Source: Nocardiopsis quinghaiensis (GTDB lineage Bacteria; Actinomycetota; Actinomycetes; Streptosporangiales; Streptosporangiaceae). From it: a stretch of 64,000 nt of DNA. This document shows positions 26,752 to 35,632 of the stretch, piece by piece. The notes under the pieces were generated by a model, which did no database searches, was not told the DNA's origin, and saw only the letters and a list, made by a program, of their open reading frames with translations. The position numbers and the translations under genes were made by a program. The stretch is taken from NCBI RefSeq assembly GCF_008638365.1, contig NZ_VWVU01000007.1, forward strand, positions 206,193 to 270,192. Reading direction: 5' to 3'. Within the stretch, counting starts at the first letter, position 1; every line of letters starts with the position of its first letter.

Positions 26752-28095
26752 ATGCGCAAGCACCACAAGAGGTGGGTCGCGCTGTTCGGCGCCGCCATGA
26801 TCGCGTCGTCAGGGGTGGTCGGGCTCCCGGGAGCGGCGGCCGACGAGAAGGGCACACGGGCGCTGGACTGGCCGGTGGTGAGCCAGAGCGTCTCCTCGTA
26901 CAGCCTCGACGGCTACGAGATCGGTTACCTGCCCGAGGACCTGGAGGGATACGGGATCAACGCCTCCTCCATCACGGACCGGAAGGGCAACAGACAGTCG
27001 CAGATCTCCTGGATGCGGGGACCCGACCGGCTGCTCGCCCGGGTGGCCGTACTGCGCTCGGAGTACTTCCAGGAGCTCGACGACCTTCGTTCGGGCCGGT
27101 ACGGGCACCTGCCCGAGGGATCACTGCAGCGCATGGACCGGAACGAGGCCCTGCGGCACGAGTCCTACCTGTCACAGGAGACCGGTGACCTGTTCTGGTT
27201 GGAGGAGCCGGGCGTGGCCGTCACCGTGCACCTGCAGCCGGACCGGTGGGACAGCGGCGAACTGGTCAGGATGGCGGAGTCCCTGAGGCCGCTGGGATCC
27301 TCCCCCGAGAAGCCCGCGGAGGAGCCCGCCCAGCAGGAGAGCGGCCAGGACGGGCCCGCGGCCGGGGAGCAGGCGGAGCAGACGACGGAGGACGGGGACG
27401 TGCGGGAATCCGACGGGACCCCCGCCGGGGGAGCGGCTCCCGTCGACAAGGTCGCGGACGGCACTCCGGCGGACGCCGTGGGCACCGCCCCCGTCGGGCG
27501 CCCCGCGGACACGCGGCCGTCCGACGCCCCGCCGGTCCCGGAGACCCCCGAGGTCCCCGAGACGTCCGGTGCTCCCGAGGTCTCCGCCGAGCAGGAGGAC
27601 GCCCCCGTCGACCAGGGCGCCCAGGAGGGGGCTCCCGCCGATGGGTCCCCCTCCGAGCAGGGCACGCAGGACGAGGGCGTCAGGATCCGACAGGTCAAGG
27701 AGTGCGTCATCGGCCGGTTCGTGAACTTCGGGACCGGCGAGGTCCACCTGGACCAGGCCGGGTTGGCTCCCTCCAGCGGGGCGTTCGTCGAGCGGGCCCT
27801 GACCCGGGAGCAGCTCGGCGCCGCCGAGCGCGACCGCCTGCTGGCCACCGTCTGGTACTACGGCGACGAGGGCGACAAGACCGGCGCGGTCGACGACTGC
27901 GCCCGGGACCTGAGCCTGACGCGCACCGAGGTGGAGGAGGTCGTCTTCGATCTCTCCCCGCTGATCGCCGAGCTCGTCCGGGAGGCCGAACAGCACGAGG
28001 CCGGCTCCACCCGGACCGTCGAGCCGATCGGCGCCGAGGAGTGGCGGGAGCTGTGGGACTCCATGCCGTGGAGCCTCCCGACCGGAACCCTCTGA
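26752..28095 (+). CDS. Secreted protein of unknown function
   Basis: I do not recognise this 447-residue protein. It begins with a signal peptide (RKHHKRWVALFGAAMIASSG, cleavage likely after GAAA near residue 31). A folded domain of about 160 residues follows, then a long acidic Pro/Glu/Ala/Gly-rich linker (about 185-310), then a C-terminal domain of about 130 residues with VKECVIGRFVNFGTG and two Cys that could form a disulfide. ATG 26752 has AAGGAAG upstream. It is divergent from GDPD and followed by a terminator. The layout suggests a cell-surface or secreted two-domain protein. Confidence 0.75.
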   Translation: MRKHHKRWVALFGAAMIASSGVVGLPGAAADEKGTRALDWPVVSQSVSSYSLDGYEIGYLPEDLEGYGINASSITDRKGNRQSQISWMRGPDRLLARVAVLRSEYFQELDDLRSGRYGHLPEGSLQRMDRNEALRHESYLSQETGDLFWLEEPGVAVTVHLQPDRWDSGELVRMAESLRPLGSSPEKPAEEPAQQESGQDGPAAGEQAEQTTEDGDVRESDGTPAGGAAPVDKVADGTPADAVGTAPVGRPADTRPSDAPPVPETPEVPETSGAPEVSAEQEDAPVDQGAQEGAPADGSPSEQGTQDEGVRIRQVKECVIGRFVNFGTGEVHLDQAGLAPSSGAFVERALTREQLGAAERDRLLATVWYYGDEGDKTGAVDDCARDLSLTRTEVEEVVFDLSPLIAELVREAEQHEAGSTRTVEPIGAEEWRELWDSMPWSLPTGTL

Positions 28096-28153
28096 GGCGC
28101 TCCGAGGAACCCTGAGGAACTCCGGGGCGCGAGGCGGGACCGCGCCGGATCGG

Positions 28154-28190
28154 CCCGGGGCCGGACACGGACGCCGGCCCCGGGTTCCTT
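28154..28190 (+). terminator. Terminator after the secreted-protein gene
   Basis: Eleven-bp arms CCCGGGGCCGG and CCGGCCCCGGG with a 9-base loop are followed by TTCCTT. Confidence 0.85.
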
Positions 28191-28233
28191 CTGTGGAGAA
28201 CCGGAGTTGTGGACAATACGGACACAGGGCCAT

Positions 28234-28297
28234 TCATGGGAACAACCCATGATGTACCGTCACCTCAGGTCCGCGGTCGGGTGACCACAGTCACCCG
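28234..28297. promoter_or_regulatory. Two inverted repeats upstream of the gamma-glutamyltransferase gene
   Basis: TCATGGG-N5-CCCATGA (28234-28252) and CGGGTGAC-N4-GTCACCCG (28278-28297) are both perfect. They lie about 135 and 90 bp upstream of the start and are candidate operators. Confidence 0.4.
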
Positions 28298-28385
28298 CCG
28301 GTCGCGAAGCCCCACCCTGGCACGCCCGGCCCGGACCGCGGTGGCGACCCCCGCCATCCCCCACACCTGAGGAGGACCCGCTCAG

Positions 28386-30188
28386 ATGCCCGGTTTCACC
28401 ACCCGCCCCCAGCTCCGCGGCGATTTCGGCATGGTCGCCTCCACCCACTGGCTGGCCAGCGCCACCGGCATGTCCCTGCTCGAACGCGGCGGCAACGCCT
28501 TCGACGCCGCCGTCGGGACCGGCTTCACCCTCCAGGTGGTCGAGCCCCACCTCAACGGCCCCGGCGGCGAGGTCCCCGTCGTCTTCCAGGCCGCCGGGAG
28601 CGCCCCCCGGGTCCTGTGCGGCCAGGGCGTCTCCCCCGCCGCCGCGACCATCGACGCCTACGCGGGCATGGACCGCGTCCCGGGCAGCGGCGTGCTCGCC
28701 GCCACCGTCCCCGGCTCCTTCGACGCCTGGATGCTGCTCCTGCGCGACCACGGCACCATGACCGTCCGCGACGTGCTCGACCACGCCATCGGGCTCGCCG
28801 AGCGCGGCTACCCCGTCCTGGACCGGATCGCCGCCGCCGTCGAGAACCTCGCCCCCGTCTTCTCCCGGCACTGGACCGGATCCGCCGCCGTCTACCTCCC
28901 CCACGGCACCGCTCCCAGCCCAGGCTCCCGGTTGCGCAACCCGGCCCTGGCCGCCACCTACCGGCGCGTCGTCGCCGAGGCAGAGAGCGCCGGGGGCGAC
29001 CGCGAGGCGCAGATCGAGGCCGCGCGCCGGGCCTGGTCGCGGGGCTTCGTCGCCGAGGCGGTCGGGGAGTTCCTGTCCTCTCCCGTCCCCGACGGCTCCG
29101 GAGAGCCCCGGCAGGCCCTGCTCACCGCTCAGGACATGGCCGACTGGAGCGCCGCCTACGAGGACCCGGTCAGCGTCTCCCACGGCTCACACACCGTGCA
29201 CAAGACCGGCCCGTGGGGGCAGGGGCCCGCCATGCTCCAGCAGCTACGCGTCGCCGAGGCGCTGGGCACCGGACACGACGTCCTCGACGGGGTCAGCGCC
29301 GGCTTCGTGCACCGGGTGACCGAGGCCGCCAAACTCGCCTTCGCCGACCGCGAGGCCTGGTACGGCGACCCCGACTTCGTCGACGTGCCCCTCAAGGAGC
29401 TGCTCAGCGCCGACTACGCCGCCCGCCGCGCCGCCCTGGTCGACGACGGCCACGCCAGCATGGAGCAGCGCCCGGGCCGCGTCGACACGCGCCTCCCCTT
29501 CGAGCCACCGCTGTACGTGCCGGGCCAGACCCCCGCCGACCGCACCACCGGTGAGCCCACGGTGCGCGACGCGGCCGGCTCCGGACCCGCCGAGCTGCGC
29601 GGGGACACCTGCCACGTGGACGTCGTGGACGCCCGGGGCAACATGGTCTCGGCCACGCCCAGCGGCGGCTGGCTCAGCAGTTCCCCGCTCATCCCCCGCC
29701 TCGGCTTCCCCCTGGGCACACGGGCCCAGATGTTCTGGCTCGATCCGGCCTCGCCCAACGCGCTGGCGCCCCGCAAGCGCCCCCGCACCACCCTGTCCCC
29801 CACCCTGGTCACCCGCGAGGACGGCCAGGCGGTCCTGGCGATCGGCACCCCGGGCGGCGACCAGCAGGACCAGTGGACGTTCACCGCCCTGCTGCGGATC
29901 CTCAACGGGATGGAGGACCTCCAGGAGGCCCTGGACACGCCGATGTTCCACACCACCGCCTTCCCCAGTTCGTTCCACCCCAGGGAGACGGTTCCGGGCG
30001 GCCTGGTCGTGGAGCCGCGCGTGGGCGCGGAGGTCATCCACGCGCTGCGCGGGCGCGGGCACCGGGTGGAGGTCGTCCAGGACTGGTCTCTGGGGCGTCT
30101 GGCCGCCGTGGCCCGCGATCCGGACTCCGGCGAGCTGCGCGCCGCCGCCGACGCCCGGGGCGCGCAGGGGTACGCCGCCGGGCGCTGA
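28386..30188 (+). CDS. Gamma-glutamyltransferase-family protein
   Basis: This 600-residue Ntn-hydrolase is related to gamma-glutamyltransferases, which self-cleave at a Thr that becomes the nucleophile of the small subunit. The predicted nucleophile is Thr408 in RGDTCHVDVVDARGNMVS. The large-subunit signature ERGGNAFDAAVG and the LNGPGGE loop are present, and the C-terminal RPRTTLSPTLV and GTPGGDQQDQW segments fit. There is no signal peptide, so it is probably cytoplasmic, like YwrD-type members. It may process gamma-glutamyl compounds or cephalosporin-like amides rather than glutathione. ATG 28386 has GAGGAGG upstream. Confidence 0.87.
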   Translation: MPGFTTRPQLRGDFGMVASTHWLASATGMSLLERGGNAFDAAVGTGFTLQVVEPHLNGPGGEVPVVFQAAGSAPRVLCGQGVSPAAATIDAYAGMDRVPGSGVLAATVPGSFDAWMLLLRDHGTMTVRDVLDHAIGLAERGYPVLDRIAAAVENLAPVFSRHWTGSAAVYLPHGTAPSPGSRLRNPALAATYRRVVAEAESAGGDREAQIEAARRAWSRGFVAEAVGEFLSSPVPDGSGEPRQALLTAQDMADWSAAYEDPVSVSHGSHTVHKTGPWGQGPAMLQQLRVAEALGTGHDVLDGVSAGFVHRVTEAAKLAFADREAWYGDPDFVDVPLKELLSADYAARRAALVDDGHASMEQRPGRVDTRLPFEPPLYVPGQTPADRTTGEPTVRDAAGSGPAELRGDTCHVDVVDARGNMVSATPSGGWLSSSPLIPRLGFPLGTRAQMFWLDPASPNALAPRKRPRTTLSPTLVTREDGQAVLAIGTPGGDQQDQWTFTALLRILNGMEDLQEALDTPMFHTTAFPSSFHPRETVPGGLVVEPRVGAEVIHALRGRGHRVEVVQDWSLGRLAAVARDPDSGELRAAADARGAQGYAAGR

Positions 30189-30488
30189 CCTGGAAGAAGA
30201 CAGAACAACACGGAAAGCGGCGCGGGACTGACCGAGATGGACGGCGCAAGAGGTTTGAGAGCGCTTGCCTGCCTTGGTCTTGCCTCTTGCCAAATCGCCC
30301 GGTCACTGCTTATGTAGACCCTGTGCGACGGCACTCCGGGAAAGCTTCCGAACGCGTTCCGTCAGAACTCAATACCACCACATCAGGGTTCGTACGCTGT
30401 CTCCCCCTCCCTCAGTGACGGCCCTGTTCCCCCTCCTGCCCGAGACCCGCCTCCCCCTCCCGGCTGGGTCTTCCGGGTAAGGAGAAAC

Positions 30489-30533
30489 GAGTGGACCGTG
30501 GTGTCACCGGCGCGGTGACACCACGGTCCACTC
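30489..30533. terminator. Strong terminator with a 20-bp stem
   Basis: Perfect 20-bp arms (beginning GAGTGGACCGTGG) flank a 5-base loop and are followed by TCTTTTC on the plus strand. GTTTCTCC follows on the minus strand, so it can act both ways. Confidence 0.92.
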
Positions 30534-30674
30534 TCTTTTCCCGCACCTTTTCCCCGTGCCATACAGGTGATTTGAGTAAAGCTTATCGAGCACGAGTATA
30601 CGGTGCACAATCATTCTGGGTACGATACGCACACGGATACCGCGTACCTTTTCCGCGCAGAAGAACAACCCGAC

Positions 30675-30690
30675 CGGCACGACGGCCGGA
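30675..30690 (-). terminator. Terminator after the NlpC/P60 gene
   Basis: On the minus strand CCGGC-N6-GCCGG is followed by TCGGGTTGTTCTTCT, about 27 bp after the stop codon. Confidence 0.55.
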
Positions 30691-30716
30691 AGGGGTGGTG
30701 AGGAGGGAAACACGTA

Positions 30717-31895
30717 TCAGGTGTTGACGCGAACGGCTCCCGCGTAGTTGCCGGTCCGCACCGGAGTGACGCGCACGTCCAGTCCGGTCCGCGGCGCCTC
30801 CAGCATCATGCCCTCGCCCAGGTAGATGGCCACGTGCGAGATGTAGTCGGGCGCGGTGGGGTCCGTACGCCAGAACAGCAGGTCACCGCGCTGGATGTCG
30901 TCGAAGTCCACGCGCTGGCCGGCGTTCCACTGATCGTGGGTGACCCTGGGGATGGACACGCCCGCCTCGCGGAAGGCCCACTGGAGCAGGCCCGAGCAGT
31001 CGAACCCCGCACCCGGGGTGGTACCGCCCCAGACGTAGGGGACGCCGAGCTGGCTCTCGGCGTTGGCGATGACCTGCTCCACCACCGAGGGGGCCACGGC
31101 CTCGCCGCTGACGAGGGGCTCGGACGCGTCGGCGACGAGCTGGAGGGAGACGTCCTCGCCCAGGGCCTCGGCCAGGGCCTCGTGCAGCTCCCACAGGTCG
31201 GTGTCGGGGGCGGAGACCACCAGGGCGTTGCCCTTGGGCATGCCCAGCCCCGCGGCGCGCTCGCGCGAGACCAGCGCGTCGATGCCGACGATGCCGGATG
31301 TGGCGTGCGTCCACACCTCCAGCGGGACCTCGCCGCGGCCGCCCGCGACGGTGATCTCGCTGCCGACCTCCAGGCCGCGCTCGGTACCGACGTCGTTGGA
31401 CAGCGCGATGTGGCCCTCGGCCACGCCCTGCCAGATCCTGTCGGACTCGGCGGAGGGCTCGGGGGCGTGGTTGCGGAAGCTGGAGGGGTTCACGCCGAGC
31501 ACCGAGGTGGGCTCGCCGTCGATCTCCACACGGGCGGCGTCGACGGTCAGGACGCTCTCGACACCGTCGATCCCGCGGACCGCCGAGACGGCCTCGCGGG
31601 GCAGGCCGCGGGGTGCGACGGCGAAGTACTCGACGCTGCGCGCCTCCCGGAAGGGGGCCACGTAGGCGTCCCGACGGAGCTCGGAGACGTCGGAGACGTC
31701 GGGGACCCGGCCCTCGGCCTCCCCGTCACGCCCACGGGGGTCGGTGCCGCTGGGGGAACCGGGTGCGAACTGCTCGCTGACGGGGGGGCGGTCCTCGACC
31801 ACAGGGTCCGCCCAGACGGGGGTGGCACCGAAGGCGGTGAAGGCCACCGCGAAAGCTGCCGTAGTGCCCGCACACGTTCTCAAACGGCTCCGCAC
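30717..31895 (-). CDS. NlpC/P60 peptidoglycan hydrolase with an ABC-permease-like N-terminal domain
   Basis: This 392-residue exported protein has a signal peptide (about 1-29) and a C-terminal NlpC/P60 domain (about 275-392) that cleaves peptide stems of peptidoglycan. The catalytic Cys300 lies in GAGFDCSGLLQW and His354 in ISHVAIYLG. The middle part (about 75-255: YFAVAPRGLP, ALSNDVGTERGLEVGSEITV, TSGIVGIDALVSRERA) resembles the extracellular MacB/FtsX-type domain of ABC permeases, an unusual partner for a hydrolase. GTG 31895 is used with AAGGTGA about ten bases upstream. FtsEX complexes control NlpC hydrolases in actinobacteria, so a built-in regulatory domain is an attractive but unproven idea. 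Confidence 0.85.
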   Translation of the reverse strand: MRSRLRTCAGTTAAFAVAFTAFGATPVWADPVVEDRPPVSEQFAPGSPSGTDPRGRDGEAEGRVPDVSDVSELRRDAYVAPFREARSVEYFAVAPRGLPREAVSAVRGIDGVESVLTVDAARVEIDGEPTSVLGVNPSSFRNHAPEPSAESDRIWQGVAEGHIALSNDVGTERGLEVGSEITVAGGRGEVPLEVWTHATSGIVGIDALVSRERAAGLGMPKGNALVVSAPDTDLWELHEALAEALGEDVSLQLVADASEPLVSGEAVAPSVVEQVIANAESQLGVPYVWGGTTPGAGFDCSGLLQWAFREAGVSIPRVTHDQWNAGQRVDFDDIQRGDLLFWRTDPTAPDYISHVAIYLGEGMMLEAPRTGLDVRVTPVRTGNYAGAVRVNT

Positions 31896-32053
31896 GGGGG
31901 GATCTCACCTTCCTGTGAGACTGAGCCGTCCGGTGCGGGGAGAACCCCTGCGGCGTACGGCCTGCCGACAACCTGTCCGCGTCCAAGAATGGGCGCATAC
32001 GGACGACTTTGCAAGAAGTCCACGCCGTCCGATACCGGACGTCCACCTCGCGG

Positions 32054-33724
32054 TCACGGGGACGCGTAGTTCTGGGTGACCACCGGGGCCAGGGGGAAGC
32101 GCACCGGGGTGTCCCCGAAGAGGGCGGCGCTCGCCTCGGCCTCGGCCTCGGCGACCGCGCGCACCGCCTCCCCCGCGAGGTCGGCGGGCACGTGCAGGAC
32201 GACCTCGTCGTGGACGAAGAAGACGATTCCCGCGCCCTCGGGCATGTCCGGCAGGCGCCGGCGCAGAGCGGCGAGCAGCACCAGGGCCCATTCGGCGGCG
32301 GTGGCCTGGACGACGAAGTTGCGGGTGAACCGCCCGTGCGCGCGGCGGCGGCGCTCGCCGTCGGGACCGGAGACGGTGGCGGACCACGAGCCGGGGGCGG
32401 GCGAGGTGCGTCCCAGCCAGGAGCGGACGATGCCGCCGCCCTCGCCCGTGCGCGCGGCGGAGTCCACGTAGTCCAGGGCGCGCGGGTAGAGGCGGCGCAT
32501 GGTGGCCAGCAGGGGCGCGGCGTCGCCCGAGGTCTGGCCGTACATGGCCGCGAGCATGCCGATCTTGGCGCGTTCGCGGTCGCCGCCCACGTGCACCGCC
32601 AGGCGTGCGTACAGGTCCTCCTCCGCGGCCGCGGCGGCGAGGGCGTCGTCCCCGGAGACCGCGGCGAGCACGCGGGGTTCGAGCTGTCCCGCGTCGGCGC
32701 GTACCAGGACCCAGCCGGGATCGGCCTGGACCGCCCGCCGGACCGACTTGGGGATCTGGAGGGCGCCTCCGCCCCGGGTGGCCCAGCGCCCGGAGACGAC
32801 TCCTCCGACCACGTAGTCGGGCTGGAAGCGGCCCAGGCGCCGGCCGTGGGGCCCGGGGCGTTCGCGCACCCAGGTCTCCAGCCACGCCCAGCCGTTGGCC
32901 GAGTGCAGGCGGGCGAGCTCCTTGTAGCGCAGCAGGAGCGGGACGACGGGGTGGTCGACCCTCTCCAGGACCCAGGAGCGGGTGGACCCGACGGGGTGGC
33001 CGATCCACGCCATCGCCCTGAGGACCTGCGCGGGAGAGTCCGGGTTGACCTCGTGGCCGACGGCCTCGCCGATGCGCGCGGCGAGGTCGGCGAGTACGGG
33101 GGGCCGCCGCCCGGACGGCGGCCGGGGGCCGAGGAGTTCGGTGAGGATCTCGTCGTGGACGTCGGGACGCCAGGGCAGGCCGTCATGGCTCATCTCCGCC
33201 GCGGCGAGCCCGCCCGCCGACTCCACGGCCGCGAGCAGGCGCATGCGCCCGGGTTCGGGGAGCCGGGCGATGCGGCCCAGCTGGTCGGCGTGGACCTCGA
33301 CCAGGGCGGTGAGGCGGTCGGTGCCCGGGGGCAGGGTGGAGCGGTCGGCCTCGAAGAGGGCGGGTTGTGCGGCGGTGCCCTCTCCGAGGGGACGGACGGG
33401 GTCGTCGGGAACGGGAAGCCCGTGCAGGCGGGCCCAGGCCGCGCCCAGGGAGGAGGCCTCGCCATGGCGGGAGTGGTGGCCCAGGAGCAGGGCCTCGGTC
33501 AGGGCGGTGTCGTGGCAGCGCGCGACCCTCACCCCGGCGCGGACGAGTTCGGGGTAGAGGTCCTCGCAGGCCGACCACACCCACCGGGGCGGTTCGGGGC
33601 GGGCGTGCTCGGCCTCGCCCACGGCGGCCGCGAGGTCGGCCACACGGCGGACCGGGCCGGGGGCCTCGTCCAGTTCCTGGAGCCAGCCGCCGCCCTCGCC
33701 GTCGGCGACCACCGCGATCCGCAT
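32054..33724 (-). CDS. Family-A DNA polymerase-like protein (bifunctional 3'-5' exonuclease/polymerase)
   Basis: This 556-residue protein has the polymerase core of DNA polymerase I but no 5' nuclease domain. Motif A is RADAGQLEPRVLAA, motif B is RERAKIGMLAAMYGQTSG, and motif C is FVHDEVVLHV. The N-terminal 200 residues would be the degenerate 3'-5' exonuclease-like part. Actinobacteria often carry such a short PolA paralogue beside full-length PolA; its role, perhaps in repair, is poorly known. The start is uncertain: ATG 33724 gives the expected MRIAVV start but GGGAGG abuts it; the frame opens at GTG 33766. It is the last gene of a minus-strand run of three. Confidence 0.88.
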   Translation of the reverse strand: MRIAVVADGEGGGWLQELDEAPGPVRRVADLAAAVGEAEHARPEPPRWVWSACEDLYPELVRAGVRVARCHDTALTEALLLGHHSRHGEASSLGAAWARLHGLPVPDDPVRPLGEGTAAQPALFEADRSTLPPGTDRLTALVEVHADQLGRIARLPEPGRMRLLAAVESAGGLAAAEMSHDGLPWRPDVHDEILTELLGPRPPSGRRPPVLADLAARIGEAVGHEVNPDSPAQVLRAMAWIGHPVGSTRSWVLERVDHPVVPLLLRYKELARLHSANGWAWLETWVRERPGPHGRRLGRFQPDYVVGGVVSGRWATRGGGALQIPKSVRRAVQADPGWVLVRADAGQLEPRVLAAVSGDDALAAAAAEEDLYARLAVHVGGDRERAKIGMLAAMYGQTSGDAAPLLATMRRLYPRALDYVDSAARTGEGGGIVRSWLGRTSPAPGSWSATVSGPDGERRRRAHGRFTRNFVVQATAAEWALVLLAALRRRLPDMPEGAGIVFFVHDEVVLHVPADLAGEAVRAVAEAEAEASAALFGDTPVRFPLAPVVTQNYASP

Positions 33725-33785
33725 CCTCCCAGTGTGTCCTTCACCGCCGACAGTCGGACATAACACGCGTACCGGCAGGGAGTTC

Positions 33786-34712
33786 CTAGTGGTCGCGGTG
33801 AGCGCCGGGGCGGACCACGTTGGCCAGCTCCTCCCCCGCGGCCCAGCGGGCGAGCTGGGCGTCCATGAAGGCCCGGGCGCGCGGGTAGAACGCGGCCGCC
33901 CCGCCCGCGACGTGCGGGGTGAGGAACACGCCGGGAGCGCTCCACAGAGGATGGTCCTCCGGCAGGGGCTCGGGGTCGGTGACGTCGAGGGCGGCCCGCA
34001 CCCGGCCGTTCTCGGCCAGCAGGGCGCGCGTGTCCAGGACCGGTCCGCGGCCCACGTTCACCACAAGTGCGTCGTCGCGCAGCAGGGCGAGCTCGGGGGC
34101 GCCGAACAGGCCGCGGGTGGCCTCGGTGAGCGGGGTGACCAGGACGACGACGTCGGTTTCGGGCAGCAGGGCGTGCAGTTCGTCGATGCCGTGCACGCCC
34201 GGGCGTGCACGGCTGGCCACGCGCACGACCTCGGTCTCGAAGGGCAGCAGGCGGCTCTCGATGGCCTGGCCGATGCTGCCGTAGCCGACGATCGTCACGC
34301 GGCGGTCGGCCAGGGAGCGCAGCGGAGCCGGGTCCCACCGGTGCTCCTCCTGCGCGACCGCCCACCGGGGCAGGTCCCGCTGGGCCGCCAGGACGAGCGC
34401 CAGGGCGTGTTCGGCCGTGCTGGCGTCGTGGAGGCCGCGCCCGTTGCACAGGGTCACGTGGTCCGGGACCCGTGGGAGCACGTGCTCGTATCCGGCGGAG
34501 AGGAGCTGGACCACCTCCAGGGACGGCATCCGCGCGATCATGTCGAGCCGCTCGTCGGCGCCCTGGGTGGAGGGGGTGTAGGGCACCTGGTAGAAGGCCA
34601 CCTCGTCCAGGCCGCCGACCGGGGCCGGCCCTCCGGGATAGAGGTCCACCGTCAGGGAGTCCGGGGCGTTGTCCCTGTTCTGTTCCCACTGCACCAGCGC
34701 TCGGCCGCCCAT
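33786..34712 (-). CDS. D-2-hydroxyacid dehydrogenase
   Basis: This 308-residue NAD(P)-dependent dehydrogenase of the D-isomer-specific 2-hydroxyacid family interconverts a 2-keto acid and a D-2-hydroxy acid. The dinucleotide fold is VTIVGYGSIGQAIE. The catalytic Arg is in VNVGRGPVLD, the Glu in TDPEPLPEDHPLW, and the His in LTPHVAGG. ATG 34712 is preceded by GGAGG at very short spacing and AAGGA at nine bases. It lies 65 bp behind the TrmH gene and 61 bp ahead of the polymerase-like gene, so the three may be co-transcribed without an obvious shared function. Confidence 0.9.
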   Translation of the reverse strand: MGGRALVQWEQNRDNAPDSLTVDLYPGGPAPVGGLDEVAFYQVPYTPSTQGADERLDMIARMPSLEVVQLLSAGYEHVLPRVPDHVTLCNGRGLHDASTAEHALALVLAAQRDLPRWAVAQEEHRWDPAPLRSLADRRVTIVGYGSIGQAIESRLLPFETEVVRVASRARPGVHGIDELHALLPETDVVVLVTPLTEATRGLFGAPELALLRDDALVVNVGRGPVLDTRALLAENGRVRAALDVTDPEPLPEDHPLWSAPGVFLTPHVAGGAAAFYPRARAFMDAQLARWAAGEELANVVRPGAHRDH

Positions 34713-34777
34713 GTCCTCCGTGTCCTTCCCCTCGGTCCGTCTCGGGAGCCACCCTAGCGAGGCGCCGCGCGCCGGGG

Positions 34778-35596
34778 TCACCCCGCCGAGCGGGCCAGCT
34801 CGTAGCAGGCGATGGCGGCCGCGGCGGTGACGTTGAGGGAGTCCACGTCGCGGTCGGCCATGGGGATGTGCACCCGGGCGGTGGCCCGCTCCAGCCAGCG
34901 GGGGGACAGGCCGTCGCCCTCGGTGCCGAGCAGGAGTCCGACCCGGTCGCCGGGGCCGAGGGCGGCCATGGCGTCGCGCATGGGCAGGGAGCCCTCGCCG
35001 GGGGTGAGCGCCATGAGGTGGAACCCGGCCTCCCGCAGGGTGTCCAGGCCGCCGTACCAGTCGTCCATGCGGGTGTGGGGAAGGGTGAACACCGCACCCA
35101 TGGACACCTTGACCGCCCGTCGGTAGAGGGGGTCGGCGCAGCGGGGCGCGAGCACGATCGCGTCCACGCCCAGTCCGGCGGCGCTGCGGAAGATGGCGCC
35201 CACGTTGGTGTGGTCCACCAGGTCCTCCAGGACGACGATGGTGCGCGCCCCGGCCAGGACGTCCTCCAGGGAGGGCAGGGCGCGGCGCTGGAAGGCGGCC
35301 AGTGCGCCGCGGTGCAGGTCGAAGCCGACGAGCCGCTGGGCGGTGTCCTCGCTGACCACGTACAGCGGTGCGTCGAAGGCGGCGACCACGTCGTCGAGCG
35401 CCTCGGCGCGGCGCTCGGTGAGCAGGAAGCTGCGGGGCTCGAACCCGGCCGCGGCGGCCCGGCGGATCACCTTGTCGCCCTCGGCCATGAACAGCCCGTG
35501 CTCGGCCTCCAGGTGGCGACGCAGGTTCACGTCGCGCAGGCGGGTGTAGTCGGCCAGGCGCGGATCCGCGGGGTCACTGACCCTGATGACGTCCAT
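34778..35596 (-). CDS. SpoU/TrmH-family RNA 2'-O-methyltransferase
   Basis: This 272-residue SPOUT enzyme methylates a ribose 2'-OH of rRNA or tRNA with S-adenosylmethionine. An N-terminal substrate-binding domain (about 1-100, with LFMAEGDKVIRRA) precedes the knotted catalytic domain. Its three motifs are VVLEDLVDHTNVGAIFRSAA, LLLGTEGDGLS, and IPMADRDVDSLNVTAAAAIA. The target nucleotide cannot be predicted. ATG 35596 is the natural start although its ribosome site is weak. It heads the run that continues with the dehydrogenase and polymerase-like genes. Confidence 0.93.
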   Translation of the reverse strand: MDVIRVSDPADPRLADYTRLRDVNLRRHLEAEHGLFMAEGDKVIRRAAAAGFEPRSFLLTERRAEALDDVVAAFDAPLYVVSEDTAQRLVGFDLHRGALAAFQRRALPSLEDVLAGARTIVVLEDLVDHTNVGAIFRSAAGLGVDAIVLAPRCADPLYRRAVKVSMGAVFTLPHTRMDDWYGGLDTLREAGFHLMALTPGEGSLPMRDAMAALGPGDRVGLLLGTEGDGLSPRWLERATARVHIPMADRDVDSLNVTAAAAIACYELARSAG

Positions 35597-35632
35597 GGAG
35601 GACGATTATCCCCCGTCCGGGGAACGCGCCCG

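Larger units (their letters stand above)
30189..30716. other. 528-bp convergent gap with terminators and an AT-richer stretch
   Basis: The left part has GCAAGAGG (30246) and CCTCTTGC (30283), a weak hairpin. The middle carries the very strong terminator at 30489-30533. The right part (30550-30660) is clearly less GC-rich and contains GGTACG and CGTACC arms about 18 bases apart (around 30620-30650). No gene is supported. Confidence 0.5.

Noticed and set aside
31896..32053. Possible ydaO/yuaA (c-di-AMP) riboswitch upstream of the NlpC/P60 gene
   Set aside because: Such genes often have one, and GGGGTTCTCCCC is suggestive, but the conserved aptamer segments are not found in order.
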